A DNA stretch of 64,000 bases, taken from contig JAZHRO010000036.1 of NCBI GenBank assembly GCA_037157565.1, positions 20,448,501 through 20,512,500 on the forward strand, written 5' to 3'. Under the pieces are notes generated by a model. The model was not told the DNA's origin. It saw only the letters and a program-made list of their open reading frames with translations, and ran no database searches. This DNA comes from Thalassia testudinum. Its lineage: Eukaryota; Streptophyta; Magnoliopsida; Alismatales; Hydrocharitaceae. A program made the position numbers and the translations under genes. Positions 23,811-35,767 of the stretch are shown here, in pieces (the first letter of the stretch is position 1; each line of letters starts with the position of its first letter).

Positions 23811-24452
23811 ACGTATAAGTAAATCTATATAATTACTAACAGAATAAAGTGACACTATAAACGTCACTAAAGATCTCAATTTTGCCTCTTTAGGTTGTAT
23901 ATAGTGTTTTCTGAGATTTAGCGACGCTTATATCTGTCACTGAAACTGCTGTATATGTTACTATACATAACTGACTAATAAGTTAAATTTCTACACCATT
24001 GCATTCTAATGTATTATATACTATTATGATAGTACTAATAGGATAACTTGTAAATACATAGTTTAGAGTATAATAATAGATTGTTTGATGCTTGTTCATA
24101 GTTAGTATTTTTTCAAGCATTTCTTAGTAATTAGGTAAATAAAACACACATTCATTCATTCTTTAATAAAATGTAAAGTTTCTTTTTTTGAATAAGAAGA
24201 CAATTTTGAGATAATCAAAGAGTGACCGAATTAAATTCAATAAATTGCCTCCCAGTGAACGACCTGGAACAAAACCAGTAAAAATTAGATAAATAAGCAA
24301 ATGATAATAATGGTTGTAATGACTGGAACTCACCCTTACTCACCACTATACGACATCCTTAATGTTATATTATACACCCTGTACTACAACGACATAATCA
24401 ACAATTATTACCAACAAACATTTACAACAACCATTTTTTCACCACCAGGCGT

Positions 24453-25130
24453 GAAAAAGCACAGCGCCCCTCAAGCGACCGATTGGTAGGGGCCTTCACC
24501 AACGTTTTGGGAAGGGTTTTAACGACTTCCCGGACGTCGCTAAAACCCCTTCTTCATTTGGAAAGCCCTTCTTCCTATTTAAACCCCTTCCAACCACCCA
24601 TGGGAGGCATTCACTCTACTTGCAAGTGTTCTACTCACCTCCTAGCTACCATTAGCCCCCTTTGTAATTGTCGGAGATGATGAGCCATCAACGGAGCCCC
24701 CCTCCACTACCGTGGCTGCCTCGCCATCTTCTCTCTCTCTCTTTCCTTCTTTATCTTAAGCTTGACTTTACTTATGTTCAAGCATTCATCTAGTGTTGTA
24801 ATTATGAATTAAAGTTGCATGTTAAATGAAGTTGTTTTCTATTCAATTGCCTGCTCTCTTTTATGTTTGAAGTGCATGCTATGAATGAAGAAATTCTAAC
24901 CCTATTCTCTTTCTCTCTCTCTCTCTTTCTCCTTCTCTCACTCACTTTTCAATCTCGCCTTTTCGCAAGCAAAACCCTGCGATTTTTGTGACATTAAGTG
25001 ATAAGAAAAATCCAATTTTCACACCTCCCTAAGATCGACACTCGACTCACATCCATTTCTTCATTTTAAAATCAATGTTGAAAGCATAAGCTATAAGGAC
25101 TCTTCCAAACACACGTGCATGCACACGTCA
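24453..25130 (+). repeat. 3' LTR of element A, second part
   Basis: Resumes with GAAAAAGCACAGCGCCCC, matching 10475 onward of the 5' LTR, and ends CACACGTCA. It carries the TATA-like TATTTAAACC (about 24577) and the U5 block at about 25022-25050. Confidence 0.88.
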
Positions 25131-25135
25131 ACATA
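25131..25135 (+). repeat. TSD of element A, right copy (ACATA)
   Basis: Exact match to 9762-9766. Confidence 0.85.
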
Positions 25136-26880
25136 CCCTTCAACCCAATCTCCACCACCATCCAAATTTCCCTCCAAAACCTACCCTTCCAGAAAACCTA
25201 CTTTTGGCGTCAAAATGAAAGCACCCTTACACCCATGAACGTCCACCAAAGGGTGGATTCCACCTATAACCACCACCTCCCACATCCCTTGAGATGGCGC
25301 CAACTCTTGGTTGCCATAGGATCGCCTAACTACCTCAACCATTCAATCCTAACCCTACATCCAAAGGTGATGCCAACCCCCTCCTCCATTCCTATATCTA
25401 CCCCACTTAACCACCACCATAATCTCATCTCTTCCTTTAGTTTAGTTCCACCCTAGACTACCTTAACCAATGGCCAAAGAGAAGAAGAGGAGAAGAAGAT
25501 CAAGAGGGGAACGACCCGCCCCCTTGGTGCCTTCTTTCCCCATCTTCCCTTCACTTTTGCCACTTCAAAGGAGGAGGAGAACTTCTACTAGAGAAGATGG
25601 CCAGGCAAGAGGAGGAACAATGTGGTTGACACCCACCTTAAAGAGACAGCTTGGAGGAGGAAGAAGAAGCTAAGGAGAACTCTTTTCAAGTTTGGGGCAA
25701 GCACACTTGGAGTAAGAGCCATCCAGAACTTCTGCTAGAGGATCATTATCTTCTTTATCTTCTAGTTTATCTTTTGTATTAACTAGTAATTTATTGTTAT
25801 TTCAAAAAGCATTCTTCTACATGTACTCCAAATTTTAGCAATACAAGATCAATTTGCCTTCCAATTTTTTTTTATGTTAATGTGTTTTTCATGCTTTTAG
25901 TAACTTAGTGCACCACATCTTCTTCTAATTACCCTAGGCACACTTTCCTATGGTGTGATTAGAAGAAAACCGCACACTTGCCTACGGTGTGATTAGAAGA
26001 AAAGGGTTTTCTTCTTGCCACTTAGGTTAATGATAGGCATAGTCTTTAGTGTAATTATCATACTCACATTCCATTACCCAAATATTTTGAAAACTCTAAA
26101 AAAATAACAAAACCAAAATCACAAAAATATCTGTGTTGATTTGAGAGGCGAGAGAGAATCATTTCATGTGATTAACAAATTGGCCTCTGGATATGACCCT
26201 AGATACTCTACTATCTAGGTTTTATAAATTGTAAAGGTTGATTGTGAATTTATGCGTTGCAATGACACTATTTTGAATCATTAACAAATTGCGTGTTTCC
26301 CACATCATAGCCCATATATGAGTGTGCCAACATCCACCACCAGCGACCTCCTCCTCTCCAAGCAGCAACCTCTGGCCATCATCATCTAAACTGTCAGCAC
26401 CAACATGATGCCCCTGCTCCAGTGCACCTCTATGGAGATCCTCGCGACCCACTGGCACCCCCATGCATGGCTGCACGTGTTTGCAAGGGTTCCCCTATTT
26501 TGCTGCAGTAGGGGGTTCAATTAAAAATTACATATCATGCCATTGCTGGATTTTGAGTTTCGATTTTTTGTTATTTTATGGAGGCAAAATTGTGGCATCA
26601 CACTTGCACTTTTATGTTATTGCTCGACTCTTCTATTCACCTTATTTCGCATTGGATTGTGATGCAGATTTTGTACTTATGCCCATGATTGATACATGTG
26701 TACACTTTTATTGCAATTATGCCTCCCTATGACATGACATAAAGTTGTGGTATGATTTTAGTATATTTTTATTTATATTTTGTTGAGGATTTTCCACCAT
26801 GTGATTTACTACGACAACACATATGATTATCATCATTTCTCGATATTATCTTTTAAGTGAAAATTCTCTCGATCAGTGGT

Positions 26881-27676
26881 ATGGCTGGTAAGTTGTTGTG
26901 TGTTTAACACCCCAATGACCAATTGTCTAGAGCCTAGGCACGATTCTCTTTTATTGTTGTCTTTAGGTAAATCTTAGATCAGGGAAGCCACCTACTCAAA
27001 AAAAAAGAAAAGGAAAAAAAAGAAGATAGAAAAAAGAAAAAAATAAATGAGTCACACTTCACCGCACGAGTATGGTTGGTAAGTTGTTGTGGGTTTGATG
27101 GCCCATTGACCGATTGTCCAGAGCCCAGCTCACAAAATGCAAATAAAGCCCCAAACACATAAGGAAGAAGTAGGGAAGTAAAATAATTCGGGGAGATATA
27201 CATTGGGTTTACCCTTGTGTTGACCCCACAAAAATTAAGGTAGGGAGAAAGCTACTAGTCGAATAGATACACCTTTAGGTACAAGTTTTTTAAAGGGTAA
27301 CCTAAGGCTGTAGAAACCTGAAGTCCATTCTAATTGCTCCTTAGTGAGTCTTTCATATTTCCACAATAAGATGCTTAACACTTGGAGTTCTTTTTGAGCC
27401 TTGGGTGGGTTGGGTAGTCATAGACAGCTACCTCGAAACTCTAAACTAAAAAAAAGAAAAATGTATTCACTTTTGTATAGAATAAGAAGAGGACTTGGGT
27501 GGTCTGCATTTTGGCAGGCACCCAGGTGCTGTTGAGTCTTTCTAGTTTAGGTCCTTAGTTGAAATTTCCTATTGGTGACAAGCAACTTATGCCTAACTAA
27601 TCAGATCTTAATTCTGTTTATAAATAGCATTTAGTTTACTTTTGGTAGGGACTAGCAAAAGATAGGAATGGGGGTG
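26881..27676 (+). mobile_element. 3' UTR of element C, right part, with PPT
   Basis: Continues 7050-7616 after removal of solo LTR I. It holds the twin module (26883-26938 and 27073-27130) and ends with GGGACTAGCAAAAGATAGGA followed by ATGGGGGTG, the PPT, at 27645-27676. No ORF of note. Confidence 0.75.
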
Positions 27677-30028
27677 TGATAAATCTACATTTATTCATAA
27701 TAAAATGCCTATTTATGTGTGTTCCTAGGTTCATAATTGAATTTAACATTGTGAATAGTGCATAACATTCATCATATTACATTTAGGGTAACTTGTAAAA
27801 ATTGTGTATTAATTCGCCTCTTTTTATGTCCAGGGGATAGGGTGACATATTTTGGGGCATTAGATGAAGAATCCAACCATACAAATGGATTTAGGTCGAC
27901 AATCACAGTCCAACGACGTGAAAATTGACTCAATCCGATACCTGTAGCATCACTTGTAAGGATAGAAGATGGACGGCTAGGATGGAGCCACATAGCGCGA
28001 TCCTAGTCATCCAAAGCTGTCCATAGCCACCAGTCCTTTTCCTTCCTCATCAACGCCATCAACTCTCAGTCGTTGGATCGCCATCTAATGGCTAAGATCG
28101 CCCCTCACCTTGATCACCCGCGCTTTCATGAAGGTCCACCCGATGTTTGATCTTCGCCATTGGATCATCATCCAACGGCTGAGATCTTGTGGAAGGAAAT
28201 TCAAAAAGGCAACACAACGAGGCATGTAGCATAGCGGTTGAATCTCTTCTCAGTCGAGTGGTCACCCGTTCGAAACCCAATCCACTATGTGCAAGCAGAT
28301 TAAATTCCGCTACTTGATCCTGAGCGGACGTATACAATCGCTCCACATGACCCTGCAGGTGCACTTCGAAGCTACTATGCGAGCCCACAATAGTGCGTTT
28401 GCATCAAGCTATGCAAGCGGCGACCATGTGGCATCACTGATATCAAGTGCATCATACGCGTGATTCGATGTGCAATCTAAGGCGAGTGCACACATGAAAT
28501 CATAGCCCTCAATCAGAGATCCAATGACGGATGGTTGTTCCTCATCCGCGGATGCTCATGCAAGCATAATTGCGAGCACGTGATTAGCTCCTTCCATTAG
28601 GCACTCGATGAAGAATTGATAGTTCATGTTTGTCCTCGCATGGCCAAAGCACACCAACTCGGTCCCAACTGTGCATGGATGTCTTATGCATGGTCCAGCA
28701 TGAGTGCTAGCATGTGCGCAAGTTGTATGTGATGGTGCGCGAGTTGGTCAAGAGCTAGGCACGATTTAGGTCTTTTTGGGTGTGATTTTGGCTAATTTGT
28801 TCCCCTTCCACTATAAATAGCCTACACCTCCTCCACTTCCTCTTCATCTCTACCTAGCTACTTCCCACCTATGCAAGAGCTCTAAGAAGCAATCTAAGCT
28901 CCTAAGAGCCCTACTCCCAAGCTTTAAGGCCTCCTATTAATGTCATAATTCCCTACTTCACCAAATATTCAAACTTTTCCTCACCACCTTCATAGGAGAC
29001 CATGGAGTCATCCCCTCACCTCCATTCAGGTAGAAGATCACCTTCACCTCCTCATCCCCATTCTTATTAGCTTGGCAAAACTTTTCTCCACCAGAGATCT
29101 TACGCCTCATCCCCGTCATCCTACATCTCACCTCCCTCCAAGCTATCACCAAGCACCATTGTCTCACCGGATAAGTGCTTTGAGAGATTCTTCTCATCTC
29201 TTTCTTCTTTTATATTGCTTATTGTATTTCTATTAGTTGTAATATAATTCTATGTTGCAATATATCATTCTTGTTCTCTTTGTTATTCTCTCTATTTTAT
29301 CTGTTTAGCTAGATTAGTTTGATATTCTACTTATACTAATAAAACCAAAAAAAGCACAAAACCCAAAATACCAAAAACAAATGCAAATTTCAAAGAAACA
29401 AACATCGCCCCCAATGTTCGATCCACGACTCACCTGAGTCTTGGTTAAATTAATTGATAGCGGATTCTTCTTGCAACTCGACGATGCGAGTTTCTATTTT
29501 TGGAAACCCTAACTTATTTTCTAACACGAAAATTGCTCATCAATTACTTGTGTGGTATTATTTGTGCAAGTGAGCTCTTCAAGTAAATTTTGTAAACCCA
29601 CTTATATTTCAATGGAAAATTCCTACCTTTCAATTTATGTGTTTTGAATTCTTAGTCTTTCATTTGAATTCTTAGTGCACTAGACACTACTCTTCTAATT
29701 ACCCTAGGTTCACTTTCTTAGGGTGAGCTTAGAAGAGATCTTTCTTGTCACATAGGCGTAGTTTTCATTGTGAGTTTTTCTCATCTTCGCATTCCATATC
29801 ACTTCGTTGCCCGTTATTTCAAAACCCTAAAAATTACAAAACCAAAAATATAAAGTGAAGTTTTGGGAGAGCAAGAGAGAGAATTTAATCGTCAATTAAC
29901 ATATTGCCTCCTTGGATGACTCTAGATACCACCAATATCTAGGTTATAAACATTAAAAGTTGATTGTGATTTTACATGTTACAACGACACAAAAAGTTGC
30001 TTTTACAAAACATGTGGTTTTGCTATCA
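27677..30028 (+). mobile_element. 3' LTR c of element C
   Basis: About 2.35 kb, TGATAAATCT at the start just after the PPT and TGCTATCA at the end. It has a TATA-like CTATAAATAG at about 28812 with a C/T-rich leader, the U5 block GTTCGATCCACGACTCAC at about 29415, and the CTAATTACCCTAGGTTCAC signature shared with LTRs a and b. The flank ACCAA (30029) cannot be matched to a left TSD in the window. The 98-codon minus ORF at 28092-28388 is not supported as a gene. Confidence 0.7.
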
Positions 30029-30330
30029 ACCAACATCCTTTTTCTTACATTCCTTATTTGTATTTTCCCTCTTAGGTTTTGCCAATCCTGATCTCAACCT
30101 CTCTTGCCTAGGTGATTTCTTTCTCCTTCCTTATGCATGAGGACATTGCATAGCTTTAGCATGGGGGGGACGCTTTAAATTTTATCGGTCATTTAAGAAT
30201 TTTTAGAAGCTAAAAATAGAAAAAAAAATCTTTGCATTCATCCTCGCATTCTTGCATTCACATACATTTTGCATGCATTCATTTTTAACTAATAAAAATT
30301 ATAAATTGCCCATAAAAAAAAAGTTTTAAG
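30029..30330 (+). mobile_element. 3' UTR of element B, left part
   Basis: Contains ATGAGGACATTGC then TTAGCATGGGGGGGA (30137-30170), the internal PPT-like tract. It is interrupted by element D and resumes at 37405. Confidence 0.6.
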
Positions 30331-31887
30331 GACTTTCAAAAGCATGGGACCAAGGTTGTGACTTTATTTTAGAAAAGGTATAGAAGGGATTTAATATTAA
30401 ACAAACTTAAGGATGAATCCAGGAATCCTTTGGCTAGACATTGGTGAAGCACGATTTCGTACACGAAAATATTTAAGTTAGAAAACCCATCATTGTAGTG
30501 CGTAGAAATCCACTACCTGATAAAATTTATAACCGAAACTTGAGGTGAGTCCTAGGTCGAACATGGCGAGGCAAATGTTTGGTTTTGAAATTCATGCTTC
30601 GATTTTATTTCTTTTTATTATTTTTGTCTTTTGTAATTTAATTTCTAATTTTTATAAGGCAAGAGATCAGGTCAAAATAATTTCTATCTAATCTACTTGT
30701 AAAGAGAAAGGGAGAGAAAAAATCACATATACTTTCAAAACAAATGTTCGCTACAACTACAAATAAGAAAGTGAAAAACTACACTAGAAAGCAAACATAT
30801 ATAGAATGGTGAGAAGAATCTCCCTCAACAGTCGCTTGGAGGATGGCTCTCTTTGATGACACCCGGACAAAGGTGGTAAGGAGTGGGACGAAGGAGAATG
30901 GCGTCGAAGGATGGAGGGCAGGATGGGGTGGTGTCACAGTGAGGATGTACTTCCTGAAGGTGGTGAGAGGACAGTCACACGATGCTCCACGAATGGGGAC
31001 AAGAGGAGAGAAAATAATTTTGTTTTCTAGTCTAGAGGAGCATCCTGGGCTTGGGATAAGCTTTCTCTAGAGCTTTGGAGGTGGTAAGGGAAAGAAAGGA
31101 AGAGATGAAGAAGAATGGGAGGGGTAAGGGTCCTTTTATAATGGAGGAAAGGATCCATTGCGTACATAAAACATTTAGTGACAGCCATAAATGTCACTGA
31201 AGATCCACCGCAAGCATCGCTAACACTCCAGCTCACGTGCCCCACCTGTGGCGTTGCCTCTACGTGCACTTGCTGATGCGCACCTTCGCTCGATATGCAC
31301 TCCACGGTGCTATGCGCCCACTCTGCCGTATGTGCTGGTGCGCTGCGTGCACTCATGCCACTATGCACACCCATGTGCTACGCACGTGCGGTGGTGAGTG
31401 CATGCCCATGGGCGACCGGATAGCACCACGTGGCGTGATCCAGGTCATCGATCTTCTTTCCTTTGTAAGGGTTGCTATAGAAGTCTGATTGAGTCAATTT
31501 TCACACTGTTTGGTTGAGATCATCGACCCAAATCCATCTGTGTGGTCAGATTTGTTGTTTGAAGCTCCAAATTACGTCAACTAGTCCCTTGGCCATTGAT
31601 GTTCCTCGCACTACATAAGGTGCTACTGGACTCCAATCATGATGATTTTGAAGACATTGGACTCTGATTGTCATCCTGATCAAATCCGTATGATTGGATC
31701 GTCAATCCGAGGCTCCGAATTAAATCTCCACTCCTAGTCATAAAAGGGCACAATTAACCTAAAATTTATACAGACTACTCTAAATGCAGAATGATGCGTG
31801 CTATGCAATATTTATGACGTGGAATGCATATCTAATCTTAGGTACATGGATAAATAGGCTATTTATTCCAATTAAATGTCTTCATCA
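30331..31887 (-). repeat. 3' LTR of element D
   Basis: On the minus strand starts TGATGAAGACATTTAATTGG at 31887. It has a TATA-like TTATAAAAGG (about 31133-31142) and the U5 block at 30545-30573. Compared with the 5' LTR it lacks the terminal 148 bp (35768-35915) but keeps the same inner 111 bp (30331-30441) before a second TGAAGCACGATTTCG end. Confidence 0.7.
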
Positions 31888-33300
31888 TACCCCCATTCCT
31901 ATCTTTTGCTAGTCCCAAGCAAAATTAAATTAAACTAAATGCTATGTATAAAAATAGAATTAGGATTTGATTAATTAAGCAAGATTTGTTGATTACATTA
32001 GAAAATTTTAGCTAAGGACCTAATTACAAAAACTCAACAGTGCTTGAGTGTCTACCAAAATGTAGATTGCCCAATTCCTTACCTTATTTTGGAAAGGGAA
32101 GATGCATTTTTTCTTTTGCTTTTTCTTCTTTTCTAATTTTTTTGGAATTTTGAGCCTAAGGTTTCAGGGTAGCTTTCTACGGCTACCCAACCCACCCAAG
32201 ACTCGAAAAAATCTTTTAGTTCTAAACATCTTGTGAAAGATGATAGACTTACTAGACAGCCATTAAAACATAGTTCAGGTTTCTACGACGCTAGGTGACC
32301 TTAAGAGTTTCTACCTAAAGGTTTATCTTTTCGATCGGTAGCTTTCCCTTACTTTTTTTTTTTTTATGGGGCCAACAGAAGAGCGAACCTAGTGTATATC
32401 TCCTCGACTTATTCTACTTCTCCACTTCTTCCTAAGTGTTTAGGAATTGTACATGCATTTCGTGAGCTGGGTCCTGAACAACCAGCCGATGAGCTGTTAC
32501 TACTGACCACTTTCCAGTCATACTCGTGCAGTGAAGTGTTGCTTATTTATTTATTTTATTTTTTTCTCCTTTTTTTCTATATTTTTTTCTCTCTTTTTTT
32601 TGGGTATTTCTTTTTCTCATTTCCCTAAGTAGGTGGCTTCCTTGATCTAAGATTTACTTAAAGGAAGCAGGAAGAGAATGGTCATGTGGCTGGGCTCTGG
32701 ACAACTGGCCGATGGGCTATTACCACCGACAACTTGCTAGCCATACAACCCTAGAAGGTTCATTAGCTACCTAATTTCTGTAAAATTTGTCAGAAAGTGA
32801 GTCAGTGCAAATTGTGTGTAGATCCTTTAGACTTAAAGTCCCCTCAAATTAGAGGATGAGTTGATAAGTCGTGTACTTATCACCCCAATTTATTTACCAA
32901 ATTAAAATAAAATTAACTTGGTGAGGACTCGAGACCAAGTCCACATTTTAGTGGACACCTGTGCTGACTAAGCCTGAAGATCTGATGAGTCTAAGTATTC
33001 CGATCCCTAAGTATCGTTTCCTAAAGTTAACAACTCCTAATGCTTAAGTTCTCTTCTCCTAATTCTATTTTCTCTTTTTAAGAAAATAAAAGGAATTCCA
33101 GGGAGCTGACAAAATAATTTCATAATTAGGTATCCACCCCTCATGCCTAAATGATGTAATTTCATCATTGTAAAAGAAAAGGCATGAAAAGGGCAGAGTA
33201 AATAGAATATCACCTGAATTTCATGACAATCTAGTCAGCTCCGCAGAGAGAAAGTAGTATACACATGTGCTAAGCTTATTGGCTTTAGCTAGGCATAATA
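31888..33300 (-). other. 3' UTR of element D
   Basis: Read on the minus strand: internal PPT-like tract (33170-33131), twin modules (32742-32689 and 32521-32464), then the PPT context ACTAGCAAAAGATAGGAATG and GGGGTA ending at 31888. No coding content. Confidence 0.75.
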
Positions 33301-33466
33301 TACAAACAAAGAAGAAATTAGGAATTCACAAGTGCAGGTCAACAATTAAAAGCTTGATCCCAAGACCTACCAGTAGAAGATGTTGAGAAATGTGGACTAG
33401 ATTATGGTGCTGACCCATGCCCCAGGGTCTTGTGGTTCTAAGGTTCTGGATGAAAATCACCCAGAA

Positions 33467-34545
33467 CTAGAGATTGTTGTGGTTGCAGGGCTGAGCCTGC
33501 GACTTTGTGGTGTGCAACCCAAGTCTAAAATGGTGGACAATGGGTAGATCTGGTTTAATAAAATCGAGTGTCCACTTAGGGTTTTGCTCAAAAAGATAAT
33601 CAATTATTCTGATCTTGGGTTGTTTATCCAATATATCATAAGGGTTCTGATAGAAGGTAGGCGTTTTCAGGTCAATAGGAACCCTTAGATCCAAAATTAC
33701 ATTTCCCTCAGAATTAGCCTCACATATTTTAACCTCAATCTATTTATCCTCAATGGGTTGCTCTAAATCAACCTGGCCATCCTCGATTTCATAAAAAATG
33801 TTCCCCCGATAGGTGCCTGAGCAGGTTCAAACATTGGCTCTTCTGAAGGGGGTTCACCTTGAGAATCATCCTAAGATTGGACTAGGGTAACCACAAATTT
33901 CATCCTCAATCTCGACAACTTACCATGTAAAAACTCACTTGGGCCCCTATCCTAAACATCTTGGAGCCAATCCAATAAAGAACTATTAAGTTCATCAATC
34001 ATTTTGATCATAGGCACCAATTCTTCAGTGCATGGTGTTGGCTGAGCTTCTAAAGATTGTATGGTGTTCCTTAAGTTAGCCAACACCCTATCTTTGACCT
34101 GGTTCACCTGAACTGAATGGTCTGGTTTAGGGTTGGGTGGGTTTGGGTTAAAACTAGAGGAATCAAGAAATTGAGGTTCTATGGGTCCTCCCAGATAGTA
34201 GGTCATTTTGGGTTGTCCACAGCGAGGTGGTGACCTATATTCAGTAGAATACAAGGGAGGGTAGGTGTTATAGTCATCATATCCTTCCTTATTGTAGATC
34301 AGGTTGGTTTGTTCATAAGAAGGCAATGATCTATAAATAATGTAGCTCTAGGAAGGATAATAATAATAGTCTTGTTATCTAGGGTTAGGTCCTAGACATT
34401 GATGTCCGGAATCATATCCCCAATAAAATTTATCCTGACTAGGAGATGGGTAGTCATAAGTCAAGTTGGGATAGCAATCATTTTGAGGATAAGTTGTGGT
34501 AGAAGGGTAGGATTGGAAATGAGAGCGTGGTGTGGAAGTGTACAT
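33467..34545 (-). pseudogene. Unrecognised Tyr/Pro/Ser-rich ORF of element D
   Basis: Starts at ATG 34545 (MYTSTPRSHFQSYPS) in the place where gag begins in A and E. The first about 140 codons are rich in Tyr, Pro, Ser and Asn, with two in-frame stops (after GPNPR at about 34375 and shortly after). The next part (34326-33952) has a predicted helical block NLRNTIQSLEAQ...MIKMIDELNSSL. After a frame change, 33694-33467 continues with DLKTPTFYQNPYDILDKQP and ends Asn/His-rich. No zinc knuckle, gag core or DxGA motif. It could be a diverged Gag or a new packaging protein of a non-autonomous family; I cannot assign a function. Confidence 0.5.
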
Positions 34546-34599
34546 GGTGAAATAGGAGGAAAAATAGAATAGAGAAAGGTGCCCTGCAATACAATCAAC

Positions 34600-35746
34600 C
34601 AAACCAGTCCTTAAGTGGGTAGCCTAAAGACCTACAGACTCCTAGAATCCGTCTTGAGATGATAGAAATGATTTGGTCTACTTCTATCTGATTAATCCAA
34701 CCAGTTAGAGGGAGGGGTTGGGGATAAGGTTCTTCCTTTGGATTACACCTCCGGTTCCTTTGCTAGCCCCCAACCATGATTGTTTGATGCTACTCCCCTT
34801 TCTAGACATCAGATGGACCAATAGAAGTAGATTAATAAAAAAAAATCTCAATTGGAGTCCCAAAGAGTGAGTTAATCCTTAAGGCCAACGTCTACTCAGT
34901 TTTAATTAGGCTTGGGATGATTGTGCTCTTGGAATGTGATGGGACCTTTAGATGGGTTATGCCCTTAATGGTCAATTCAAATGTGTGTGTATGCACAACC
35001 ATGGTTTTCAAACAAAGTTATTTGATGATGTGACTTTTAGGGTTTAATCTTAGGTGCATTCAATCAAGTTCAGGATAACACTCCAAGTTTTGCAAGCACC
35101 AATGATGCTATATTCCTTTAAAAATCAGAAGTAATGTGGAGTGCCTGGTTCAGCCCTAAAACTCAACCCTAAGTGGCAACCTACTTATGGATCAGTTTTA
35201 AATTGAGCAGTGTAGCCCAAATAGTTCAAGCAATTGGCCTATTGCACAACTTGATTAAGGCACACAAAAATGTTTAACCTAATTAAATTTCTACTCACTT
35301 ATTTGTGTATTGAGTTTAGGTGTATTGGATCCACAAGTCAGATTCCAATTATGTTGTAGAATTAATGTGATTGTGCGCTTTAGGTCAAGAAATTTGTGGG
35401 TGTTTAAGTTGTGCCACTTTTAGCTTAATCCCATAAGAAAAGAGTTTTTTTCTTTAATATATATGGGGGGTGAGGTGAGGTGAAGTGGCAATCAAACAAT
35501 CAAATCTATCCTAGGGTTTATAAAAGCACTTACGTTGATTTGAGTTTGAGTTATTAGGTGATGAAATGGAAATCTAGTGGGTGGGTGGGGTGATACACTT
35601 ATAGGACCTTCTAACCGCATTTTAATCCAATCTATTCTGCTTTGGCTCGCCTTGGAAGGATACCTGTAATCACAGAAAGAAAGGAGCAAAGTGAACTAAA
35701 AAGATAAGTAAGGTGGAAAATGCGGTAAAAACCAAAGAGTGTTACC
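34600..35746 (-). other. Leader of element D
   Basis: Non-coding. Blocks such as GGCCAACGTCTACTCAGTTTT (plus strand, about 34883) recur in the leader of element E (about 52022), showing the two elements are relatives. A TTGTATTGCAG splice-acceptor-like site lies on the minus strand at about 34590. Confidence 0.6.
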
Positions 35747-35764
35747 TCCCCGGCAACGGTACCA
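35747..35764 (-). other. PBS of element D (tRNA-Asp type)
   Basis: Minus strand TGGTACCGTTGCCGGGGA, 16 of 18 matches to the tRNA-Asp complement, 3 nt from the LTR end. The best-preserved PBS in the window. Confidence 0.88.
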
Positions 35765-35767
35765 AAA

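Larger units (their letters stand above)
20031..24447 (+). mobile_element. Insertion Z: 4.4-kb LTR-like unit, probably a giant solo LTR
   Basis: Lies precisely in the 3' LTR of element A, flanked by GGCGT on both sides (20026-20030 and 24448-24452). It starts TG and ends CA (TGATGAGTGG...TTCACCACCA), as expected for an LTR unit with a 5-bp duplication. No repeated ends, RT, integrase or transposase are seen. Parts: a TATA-like GCTATTTAAGC near 20814 in a GC-richer promoter-like area, a low-GC stretch (about 22350-23090), a strong hairpin (23133-23205), and a purine-rich stretch (about 23570-23800). LTRs of 4-5 kb are known in the Ogre/Tat lineage; whether Z belongs there is inference. A non-autonomous element of another kind is possible. 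Confidence 0.65.
9767..25130 (+). mobile_element. Athila-type Ty3/gypsy retrotransposon A, complete but dead
   Basis: Order: 5' LTR, PBS, leader, gag, protease, RT, RNase H, integrase, 3' UTR, PPT, 3' LTR. The pol order, tRNA-Asp PBS, gag core (FPFSLRDKASHWL) and long 5' leader place it in the Athila group. Without insertion Z it would be about 10.9 kb. No env-like ORF follows integrase. Multiple stops and frameshifts, plus changed catalytic residues in protease and integrase, mean it cannot move on its own. It sits in solo LTR a. Confidence 0.9.
8638..26307 (+). mobile_element. Solo LTR a (about 2.3 kb net) interrupted by element A
   Basis: Starts TGATAAATGC at 8638 and ends CCCACATCA at 26307. 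The flanks CAGCC (8633-8637) and TAGCC (26308-26312) differ by one transition, so they look like an aged TSD. The LTR is 8638-9766 plus 25136-26307. It belongs to the same family as LTR b (38449-45192): both have an AGCT-rich stretch (8875-9500 here) and a U5 with CTAATTACCCTAGGCACACTTTCC. A short tandem duplication of GGTGTGATTAGAAGAAAA lies at 25955-26005. The Lys/Arg-rich ORF at 25470-25673 is LTR sequence, not a gene. Confidence 0.7.
7617..26875 (+). mobile_element. Solo LTR I (about 1.58 kb net) carrying nested insertions
   Basis: Starts TGATAGGTCC at 7617 and ends CTCTCGATCA at 26875, flanked by GTGGT on both sides (7612-7616 and 26876-26880). The host 3' UTR reads on across the insertion. 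The LTR itself is 7617-8637 plus 26313-26875. A TATA-like TTTATAAAAAAATG lies near 8012, followed by a CT-rich run (8063-8078). The rest is LTR a and its contents. No interior or second LTR copy is seen, so it is read as a solo LTR. Its right end resembles that of solo LTR J (GAAAATTYTYT...CGATCA). Confidence 0.75.

Noticed and set aside
25470..25673. Lys/Arg-rich 67-codon ORF
   Set aside because: It falls inside LTR a and is a product of AAG/AGG-rich sequence; the matching region of LTR b is not open.
28092..28388. 98-codon minus-strand ORF
   Set aside because: Inside LTR c, antisense to its own promoter region, no domain.
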